Shown here piece after piece: positions 33,441 through 44,300 of a stretch of 64,000 nt of DNA. The translations under genes and the position numbers were made by a program. Source of the stretch: Anthoceros angustus (lineage: Eukaryota > Streptophyta > Anthocerotopsida > Anthocerotales > Anthocerotaceae); NCBI GenBank assembly GCA_010909165.1, contig VJWM01000011.1:682001-746000 (forward strand), in the 5' to 3' direction. A model generated the notes under the pieces. That model was not told the origin of the DNA. It saw only the letters and a program-made list of their open reading frames with translations, and made no database searches. Position 1 is the stretch's first letter. The number at the start of each line of letters is the position of its first letter.

Positions 33441-34035
33441 CAGCTCACCTTGGGAGCATCACGTGGCAGAGGAATATACCTGTTCTACAAAGCAGTCTTA
33501 GTGAGATGAAAGAGCATCGCTTGACGGGGTCAAGAGGAACGTGCCTCATGTTCTGAAGTTCTGGAGCCCAGCAGACAGTGTACGGATTGGGGCTGGACAT
33601 CTCGCTTCCTTTCACGGAAGAGCCATCTTCATGGACGAAAGAGAGAGTGCAGCGCTCCTGAGGCTGACAGCCACTCACAAGGCATCCGACAAAGCACAGA
33701 AAAATGTCGTCCGAAACCACTGGTGTCAGGAATGCCTTGTCGTGCAAGTCCACAGTGTAGACAGGTTGGGAACAAGTAGCTAGAGGCGCCTTTGCAGGCG
33801 TGCAGAAGTTGCTCCACTGCATGCTTCTCCGCGCCGCTGGCCAGCACTGGCCCAGCAGAAGTGGATTCGAATCTCCCAATCACACTTGCACGCTTTTGTT
33901 GCAACTTGCAAGAGCCCACATTGATCCATATAAGATAATTGGGATGAGCAGGATGGAGTGGGACGCCGTTTGCTCTGCTTGCCTTTTCTTGCAAGTCCTC
34001 CTGAGAAGGTGGGACGTTGTTGTGGAGGTTGGGCT
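33441..34035. other. Region upstream of the ROCO locus
   Basis: No supported gene; would contain the promoter of the LRR-ROCO locus. Open frames here lack family features. Confidence 0.35.
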
Positions 34036-35394
34036 ATGGCTGATCCATCTCTTCCTGCCGGCGCCGCGCTGGTGGACCTGCTCGAGATCCTCGAGTCCCG
34101 CTCGCCGCAGCTGCGTGCGTTGCTTGCAGAGCTGGAGTCCGACTCGCCAAAGCGGCAGGAACTGCCATCTGTTGATTCGTGGGAAGCTACTTCAATTGCG
34201 ACTGCCAGGACGGGGAATGTCACCACCGCGAGGAGTGGCACTGGGCGGTGCGCTTGCGTCTGCTCACCGCTATCGGCAGATGCCGTACGCTCAGGAAGAT
34301 TCAACTGAATCCTCTGTGGAAGAGGGTCACAGCGTGAGGCGGGACGAGGCGTTGGCGCTCTTTTCAGGCTTGCAACACAACCTTGTGCTGGAGGAGCTGA
34401 ATCTGTTTGGCTACAAGGGGTTTGGGACGGCAGCAGCGTGCCTCCAGGCACTGAGTGCCGTCATCGACAGAACTCATCGCTCACTGGACTTCCTCGGTCT
34501 GCAATCTGTGGGATTGAGTGCAGAAGGACTGGGTGCCATCGCTGCAGCCCTTGGACGCAATGTCAGCTCTTCAGTGCTGTCCAGATTGTCTCTGTGTGGG
34601 AACGACATCGGGAATGCTGTCGGGCGCAACACTTGGCCGACATCCTTACCAAGTCGCCCAAGCTGCGCAATCTCTGGATGAGCAACATAGGCATGGACGA
34701 GGAAGGAGCCGTGGTGATTGCACAGGCCCTGGCGCATACCACTACACTGGCTGGGCTTAGAATCGGAGATCCTGCGCCCCGGAATCCAAACCGGCCCGCG
34801 CCCATGTTCCTCGTTCCATTGCTCCAAGCTTTGGTGTGGCACACCCTGGCGGATCCTCCAGCTGCTGTTTCTGGCAATCACTCCATCACACGGCTTGTCC
34901 TTGAGTGTCCGGGAGGCCAGGAGGCTGTGGAGCCGGGCTGGGAGAAGCCCTGGCTGGTGCTTCGCACCAACCGGGCTCTGAAAGACCTCAGACTATCCAG
35001 CTTCTTCGTCACACGCGGATTGGGAGCTCTGCGGGAAAACAGCAGCATCACCAAACTCCTGGTGTTTCACTCGGCAGTCGGAGGATGATGACATGGATCC
35101 CATCCTGACCACCATCCTGGATGAGTGCAAGACTGTTGAGGAGGTGCAGATCCGGTTTGACAAGCCCTTTGGTCCGTCCAGCTTCACCAAGGCGTTTTTC
35201 AAGGGTTGCTGCAGAAAACCGCAGCATCAACAGGCTGGTGTTGGATGGCTGGGATGGGCTGGACGACGAGATGTTTGAAGACCTGATTCAATCCCTGTCT
35301 ACCAACACCAACACCCACCTCAGGCTGGATCACATCTCCATCAAGGGCACCTCATGGGAAAAGCAAGGCAGGGGCGAACGTCTGGAGAAAGCGT
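34036..35394 (+). CDS. LRR block unit 1
   Basis: Starts at ATG 34036 (MADPSLPAGAALVDLLEILE), the only unit with a plausible initiator. Contains PQLRALLAELESDSP, then in another frame LRR pieces NLVLEELNLFGYKGFGTA, SLDFLGLQSVGLSAEGLGAI and VLSRLSLCGNDIG, then in the third frame QHLADILTKSPKLRNLWMSN and ALKDLRLSSFFVTRGLGAL. Frame breaks: about 34240, at the GGG/GGG runs near 34615-34630, and near 35080. Confidence 0.65.
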
Positions 35395-38300
35395 TGGGAG
35401 CTGCGCGAGTGCAGCCGCAGCTGCGTGCGTTGCTCGCAGACTTGGAGTCCGAGTCGCCAGTGCTGCAAGAACTCCCATCTGTGGATTTGTGGGAAGCTAT
35501 TTCGATTGCCTTTGCCAGGAGGCCTACAGGGAGTGTCAACACCGGGGCAGTGGCAGTGGTACGTACGCCTGCGCCTGCTCACAGCTATCGGCAAATGCCG
35601 GTCGCTGAGGAAGATTCATCTGAATCCTCCGGGAGGAGGGCACTTACAGCGTGAGGGAGGTAGAGGCGCTGGCTCTGCTATCAGGCTTGCAACACAACCT
35701 TGTGCTGGAGGAGCTGAATCTGTATGGCTACAAGGGGTTTGGGACGGCACCCTGCCTGCAGGCATTGACTGGCGTCATGGAGAGATGCTATTTCATTGGA
35801 CTTGCTGGGTCTGCAATCTGGGATTGAGTGCAGAAGGACTGGGTGTCATCGCTGCAGCCCTTGGACGCAACCGCAGCTCAGTGCTGTCCAGATTGTCTCT
35901 TTGTGGGAACGACATCGGGAATGCTGTCGGGCGCAACACTTGGCCGACATCCTTACCAAGTCGCCCAAGCTCCGCAATCTATGGATGAGCAACATAGGCA
36001 TGGACGAGGAAGGAGCCGTGGTGATTGCACAGGCCCTGGCGCATACCACTACACTGGCTGGGCTTAGAATCGGAGATCCTGCGCCCCGGAATCCAAACCA
36101 GCCCGCGCCCATGTTCCTCGTTCCATTGCTCCAAGCTTTGGTGTGGCACACCCTGGCGGATCCTCCAGCTGCTGTTTCTGGCAATCACTCCATCACACGG
36201 CTTGTCCTTGAGTGTCCGGGAGGCCAGGAGGCTGTGGAGCCGGGGCTGGGAGAAGCCCTGGCTCAGGTGCTTCGCACCAACCGGGCTCTGAAAGACCTCA
36301 GACTATCCAGCTTCTTCGTCACACGCGGATTGGGAGCTCTGCGGAAAACAGCAGCATCACCAAACTCCTGGTGTTTCACTCGCGGCAGTCGGAGGATGAT
36401 GACATGGATCCCATCCTGACCACCATCCTGGATGAGTGCAAGACTGTTGAGGAGGTGCAGATCCGGTTTGACAAGCCCTTTGGTCCGTCCAGCTTCACCA
36501 AGGCGTTTTTCAAGGGTTGCTGCAGAAAACCGCAGCATCAACAGGCTGGTGTTGGATGGCTGGGATGGGCTGGACGACGAGATGTTTGAAGACCTGATTC
36601 AATCCCTGTCCACCAACACCAACACCCACCTCAGGCTGGATCACATCTCCATCAAGGGCACCTCATGGGAAAAGCAAGGCAGGGGCGAACGTCTGGAGAA
36701 AGCGTTGGGAGCTGCGCGAGTGCAGCCGCAGCTGCGTGCGTTGCTCGCAGACTTGGAGTCCGAGTCGCTGCAAGAACTCCCATCTGTGGTGTGGGAAGCT
36801 ATTTCGATTGCCTTTGCCAGGAGGCCTACAGGGAGTGTCAACACCGGGGCAGTGGCAGTGGTACTACGCCTGCGCCTGCTCACAGCTATCGGCAAATGCC
36901 GGTCGCTGAGGAAGATTCATCTGAATCCTCCGGGAGGAGGGCACTTACAGCGTGAGGGAGGTAGAGGCGCTGGCTCTGCTATCAGGCTTGCAACACAACC
37001 TTGTGCTGGAGGAGCTGAATCTGTATGGCTACAAGGGGTTTGGGAGGCACCCTGCCTGCAGGCATTGACTGTCATGGAGAGATGCTATTTCATTGGACTT
37101 GCTGGGTCTGCAACATCTGGGATTGAGTGCAGAAGGACTGGGTGTCATCGCTGCAGCCCTTGGACGCAACCGCAGCTCAGTGCTGTCCAGATTGTCTCTT
37201 TGTGGGAACGACATCGGGAATGCTGTCGGGCGCAACACTTGGCCGACATCCTTACCTCGCCCAAGCTCCGCAATCTATGGATGAGCAACATAGGCATGAA
37301 CGAGGAAGGAGCCGTGGTGATTGCACAGGCCCTGGCGCATACCACTACACTGGCTGGGCTTAGAATCGGAGATCCTGCGCCCCGGAATCCAAACCAGCCC
37401 GCGCCCATGTTCCTCGTTCCATTGCTCCAAGCTTTGGTGTGGCACACCCTGGCGGATCCTCCAGCTGCTGTTTCTGGCAATCACTCCATCACACGGCTTG
37501 TCCTCGAGTGTCCGGGAGGCCAGGAGGCTGTGGAGCCGGGGCTGGGAGAAGCCCTGGCTCAGGTGCTTCGCACCAACCGGGCTCTGAAAGACCTCACACT
37601 ATCCAGCTTCTTCGTCACACGCGGATTGGGAGCTCTGCGGGAAAACAGCAGCATCACCAAACTCCTGGTGTTCCACTCGCGGCAGTCGGAGGATGATGAC
37701 ATGGATCCCAACCTGACCGCCATCCTGGATGAGTGCAAGACTGTTGAGGAGGTGCAGATCCGGTTTGACAAGCCCTTTGGTCCGTCCAGCTTCACCAAGG
37801 CGTTTTTCAAGGGTTGCTGCAGAAAACCGCAGCATCAACAGGCTGGTGTTGGATGGCTGGGATGGGCTGGACGACGAGATGTTTGAAGACCTGATTCAAT
37901 CCCTGTCCACCAACACCAACACCCACCTCAGGCTGGATCACATCTCCATCAAGGGCACCTCATGGGAAAAGCAAGGCAGGGGCGAACGTCTGGAGAAAGC
38001 GTTGGGAGCTGCGCGAGTGCAGCCGCAGCTGCGTGCGTTGCTCGCAGACTTGGAGTCCGAGTCGCCAGTGCTGCAAGAACTCCCATCTGTGGATTTGTGG
38101 GAAGCTATTTCGATTGCCTTTGCCAGGAGGCCTACAGGGAGTGTCAACACCGGGGCAGTGGCAGTGGTACGTACGCCTGCGCCTGCTCACAGCTATCGGC
38201 AAATGCCGGTCGCTGAGGAAGATTCATCTGAATCCTCCGGGAGGATGGGCACTTACAGCGTGAGGGAGGTAGAGGCGCTGGCGCTGCTATCTGGCTTGCA

Positions 38301-41300
38301 ACACAACCTTGTGCTGGAGGAGCTGAATTTGCTTGGCTACGTGGGCTTTGGGACGGCACCCTGCAGGCATTGACTGGCGTCATGGAGAGATGCTATTTCT
38401 CATTGGACTTGCTGGGTCTGCAATATCTGGGATTGAGTGCAGAAGGACTGGGTGTCATCGCTGCAGCCCTTGGACGCAACCGCAGCTCAGTGCTGTCCAG
38501 ATTGTCTCTTTGTGGGAACGACATCGGAATGCTGTCGGGGCGCAACATTTGGCCGACATCCTGAGGAATTCGATCGCCCTCCGCAATCTCTGGATGAGCA
38601 ATATTGGCATGGATGAGGAAGGAGCCGTGCTGATTGCAGAGGCCCTGGCGAATACCACCACCCTGATCCGTCTCAGAATCGGAGACCCTGCGCCCCGGAA
38701 TCCGAAGCAGCCGGCGCCCATGTTCATTGGTCCAATTCTCGAAGCTTTGGTGTGGCACACGCCGGATTCGGAGAATCAGGAGGATTGTCATCCTCCTGCT
38801 TCTAGAGCCACTTCCAATCGCTCCATCAGGCTGCTTGTTCTTGAGTGCCCAGGAGGCCAGCAGGCCGTGGAGCCGGGACTGGGAGAAGCCCTGGCTCGGT
38901 GCTGCGCACCAACCGTGCTCTCACTGACCTCAGACTTGCCAGCTTCTTCGTCACACGCGGATTGGAAGCGCTACCTGAAAACAGCAGCATCACCCAACTC
39001 CAAGTAAGTCACACGCGGAATTCGGAGGATGATGACATGGATCCTATGCTGATCACGATTCTTCAGGAGTGCAAGAATGTCCAGCAGCTGCAGCTTCAGT
39101 TTTATAAGCCCTTTGGTCCATCCAACTTCTCCAAGGCGTTTTTCCAAGGGTTGCGGGATAATCGTAGCATCAAGACGCTTGTGTTGGATGACTGCGAAGG
39201 ATTGGATGACTACATGTTCCAGAACTTGATGCGGTCTCTGGGACGCAACTGCAACAACGTCCTGGAGAACATTTCCATCAAGAAAACAACCTGGGAAAGC
39301 GAAGGCAAAGGAATATACATCCAGAATGCTCTCTCAAGGAACATGCGCAGAAGAAGCGCTGCTCCGCAGGGTAGGTGCCCCAAGCCAGTAGCTAGCTACC
39401 CTTGTCCTGATTTGTATCTACAGTCAGAACCCACAAACTCAGATGTATACTGACCCCTTCTCACTTGTGCAGGTTCGGAAGAAGTGCCACCACCGGTCAC
39501 GCAACTGTGGCAACCTCTGGTGCCGCAGCAGGTAATGAAACTACATGAATCCATGGATTTGATCCAACCACTTCCAAGCTGTTGTTGTTGTTGCAACTAG
39601 TTTGAATGCCTGTACCGAATGCACCACTTGATGCTGCTGCCGGCAGGCAGTCTGATGATTGACTGATTGGCTGTTTTGTTTTCACCACAATTTCCAGTTG
39701 CTGTTCCTGAGGAGCTCAGTGCCCTGCTTGCCGAGCTCGACTCACCTTCGCCCACACACTCAGTAGTCTTCCTCGTGTGAAGCGTTTGGGCACTTGTTCA
39801 AGAGGGACGTGGAACATCCACAGGTGGAACTTGAACTGCGCATGCGCCTTGAAGGCTATCGGAAATGCCCCACACTCAGATTCATAGATCTCGACCCTCT
39901 TGGGCGTCGAAATTACAGGGTGACGGTGGCAGAGGCGATGGCGCTGCTAGAAGGCCTGAGCTCGAATGCAATAGTGGAACGGCTGGACTTGAGTGGCTTC
40001 CTTGGTTTTGGAACAGGTGAAGTCTGCGCTGCAATCGCCGCTATCTTGCAATCCAGCCGCACCTTGCAATTTCTGAATATGGGATACACTGGCATGACTG
40101 TCGAAGGACTGGCTTGCATTGCCCTGCTGCGACATAATCGCAGCACTGTGCTTCGCACCTTGTATCTTTCTGGAAACACGACTGTGGGAGAAGGTGTTGG
40201 AGCTCAACACCTGGCTGATATCCTGACCAGCACTCCCGCTCTTCGCAACCTGGGGATGTGGGATACAGGGATGGATGAGGCGGGAGCATTGATGATAGGG
40301 GATGCTCTGGCTCAGAACACCACACTTGACTGGCTGAACATAGGATTCAATCAAGCGTGGAGGCCAAAGCAGGCAGGGATGATGGCCACGCTGTTAGCTC
40401 GAGCATTCACCCTGGCATGCTGGACGCAGACCAGGAGGCTGAAGGTGTTGCTCCCAAGCTTCCTTCTGTTAACGAGTCTGTCACACATCTCCAGCTGGAA
40501 GTATGGGGAGCAGGACAGCAGCCTGTCATCGCTGAGTTGGGAGAAGCTGTGGCCCGCATGCTGCGGTCGAACATGACTTTAAGGCATCTCGATGTATGTA
40601 GCTGCTTTATAAGCCAGGGATTGGAGGGGCTGTGTGACAACAGCAGCGTTATCCGTGTGACAGTCCGACATGGTAGCTCTAGTGCTAAGGAGGACTACTG
40701 CAAGCTGATGCCAATACTGCAGAGTTGCCAGACAGTGGAAAGTTTACAATTAGCTCAGAACAGTTTGGGACCTTTGGGATCATCCGACCTCCCGAAGACG
40801 TTTTTCAAATCGTTGCAGGACAATCGTTACCTCAACAGGTTGGTGTTGGATGGCTGGAAAGGGTTGGACGACAATATGTTCCAAGACCTGTTGCGGGCTC
40901 TGCAAGTGAACACCAATTTGAAGAGTATATCGTTCGAGAACACTGTGTGGAAAAGTCAGGAAAAGGAGCTGCAGTGGATGAACTACTACGCCAAAACAGG
41001 GAATACCGGAAAGCTCTGGCAGGGCTCCAACAATGCCAGTGAAATCATGTCGCCTCGTACTTTGTGGATTTCCATATGCAGGTGAGCCACATGCTGAACC
41101 CAAAGTTTGTACATCCCCAAATGGCGTAGTTTGTGTCAGACTTCACTGCAGTTGTTTCTGTCTTCTACATCTGTTTTCTTGTCTTAACGTTGTTTTCGTC
41201 TCCGGAGTGTAATCGGTGGTAAATGTTGCTGTTTCAGGAAAACCACGATACGGAATACGTTGATGAGTATGCAAACACACGAAAACGATGTTGAGATGGA

Positions 41301-44300
41301 GGGTGAAACGATTTCGAAGCACATACCTCGAACCCTTGGGTTTGAGGTTGAGGTGATAAAAGATGGTCCAGCCTTGAGAATTACCGTTTGGGATCTTGCA
41401 GGGCACCGGAGTTTCATGCTCTTCACGATTTCGTCTTTCCTGCTGTGAATAACTCTTCTCTCTTCTTGTTTGTCTATAACCCGTTCAAATTTGGTGGTAA
41501 TTATTCAAGTGCGGAAATGAAGGATAGAAAGGATTTTCGAGATGAATTTATTTATTGGCTTAAATTTATTGCTTCCAACTCATGGTTAGCTCAACAGGTG
41601 AAACCTTATGTTCATGTGGTGGTAACATTTGGTGACAAGCTTGAAGGTAGGATGTCTTGCAATCCAGCCGCACCTTGCAATTTCTGAATATGGGATACAC
41701 TGGCATGACTGTCGAAGGACTGGCTTGCATTGCCCTGCTGCGACATAATCGCAGCACTGTGCTTCGCACCTTGTATCTTTCTGGAAACACGACTGTGGGA
41801 GAAGGTGTTGGAGCTCAACACCTGGCTGATATCCTGACCAGCACTCCCGCTCTTCGCAACCTGGGGATGTGGGATACAGGGATGGATGAGGCGGGAGCAT
41901 TGATGATAGGGGATGCTCTGGCTCAGAACACCACACTTGACTGGCTGAACATAGGATTCAATCAAGCGTGGAGGCCAAAGCAGGCAGGGATGATGGCCAC
42001 GCTGTTAGCTCGAGCATTCACCCTGGCATGCTGGACGCAGACCAGGAGGCTGAAGGTGTTGCTCCCAAGCTTCCTTCTGTTAACGAGTCTGTCACATCTC
42101 CAGCTGGAAGTATGGGGAGCAGGACAGCAGCCTGTCATCGCTGAGTTGGGAGAAGCTGTGGCCCGCATGCTGCGGTCGAACATGACTTTAAGGCATCTCG
42201 ATGTATGTAGCTGCTTTATAAGCCAGGGATTGGAGGGGCTGTGTGACAACAGCAGCGTTATCCGTGTGACAGTCCGACATGGTAGCTCTAGTGCTAAGGA
42301 GGACTACTGCAAGCTGATGCCAATACTGCAGAGTTGCCAGACAGTGGAAAGTTTACAATTAGCTCAGAACAGTTTGGGACCTTTGGGATCATCCGACCTC
42401 CGAAGACGTTTTTCAAATCGTTGCAGGACAATCGTTACCTCAACAGGTTGGTGTTGGATGGCTGGAAAGGGTTGGACGACAATATGTTCCAAGACCTGTT
42501 GCGGGCTCTGCAAGTGAACACCAATTTGAAGAGTATATCGTTCGAGAACACTGTGTGGAAAAGTCAGGAAAAGGAGCTGCAGTGGATGAACTACTACGCC
42601 AAAACAGGGAATACCGGAAAGCTCTGGCAGGGCTCCAACAATGCCAGTGAAATCATGTCGCCTCGTACTTTGTGGATTTCCATATGCAGGTGAGCCACAT
42701 GCTGAACCCAAAGTTTGTACATCCCAAATGGCGTAGTTTGCAGACTTCACTGCAGTTGTTTCTGTCTTCTCTACATCTGTTTTCTTGTCTTAACGTTGTT
42801 TTCGTCTCCAGTGTAATCGGTGGTAAATGTTGCTGTTTCAGGAAAACCACGATACGGAATACGTTGATGAGTATGCAAACACACGAAAACGATGTTGAGA
42901 TGGAGGGTGAAACGATTTCGAAGCACATACCTCGAACCCTTGGGTTTGAGGTTGAGGTGATAAAAGATGGTCCAGCCTTGAGAATTACCGTTTGGGATCT
43001 TGCAGGGCACCAGGAGTTTCATGCTCTTCACGATTTCGTCTTTCCTGCTGTGAATAACTCTTCTCTCTTCTTGTTTGTCTATAACCCGTTCAAATTTGGT
43101 GGTAATTATTCAAGTGCGGAAATGAAGGATAGAAAGGATTTTCGAGATGAATTTATTTATTGGCTTAAATTTATTGCTTCCAACTCATGGTTAGCTCAAC
43201 AGGTGAAACCTTATGTTCATGTGGTGGTAACATTTGGTGACAAGCTTGAAGGTAGGATGTCTTCGTTTGCAATACAGTGTTGGTGATGAAGAAAAGTTCA
43301 TGGCTGTTGTGGAACATCCAATGAACCCACTTTCATCAATGGACAGAGTTGGAAAGATGTGTATGCACCACGCAGCCTTATAGAGGAAAAGCTACGCTTG
43401 TCAATAAATTGGCCCCAATTCCCAATATTTGTGAGCAGACCCGTATACATGTGCAAAGATGGGCTGAGGATCAACAAGGTATGCCAATCATTTCTTGAGA
43501 AGTTTAGTGAGTTGTTTCATAGCACATGGGCGGCAATAGGGCATCCACTCATCTCGAGGATTACAAGATTTCTTAGAGACTTCATGGACAAAGAGGATAG
43601 CTGGAAAGTAGTAGCATCATATCTCAAGGATTGTGGGAGATCATATATTTCCAAATGTCGCGACTTATGGTCATCAACCTCCGATGGTTAGGAATGGGCG
43701 TTTTGGTCAGCTGATTAGTATATTTGGTGAACGGACAATAGGCAAGATTGGCTTCAAGTTCAAAATGGGTTCATCAGCAAATATGGGTTGAGTAGCCTTC
43801 TAAAAATGTCTTTGAACAAGGTAGGGCTTGATGAAACCATTGTGAGCGAGGAACAATTCATCCAATTGATGCTTGAGTTACACCTTTGCCACGAAAGTAG
43901 AGATGAGGAAGGAGAAGTGCGTTATTTTGTTCCAATATGTATGTATAAAGAAGATGGATCAGGAGTTGACCAACAGTTAGTATGGCCTTCACACGGTGGT
44001 AATCTTCATGATTATATCTTTATGGGTTTGCGTCTACAATGTGATGATCAAGATTGTACATTCCTCACACCAGGATTTTTCCCTAGATTACAGGTTTGTA
44101 ACTTTTCTCAAGCTCACTATCTTTTTGTTTTATGTCCTTGGAAACTTCTTCTTTTGTTTATTATTATTATTGGCTGTTCACTAGTCTCATTGTTCCTATA
44201 TATTGTAGGTATTTTTATACACATATTGTTTGACAAAAGGCTGGGTTGATGAGGAAAGACCAATTGATTCAGGAATAAAATTGGAGCGTAATGTCCTTTT

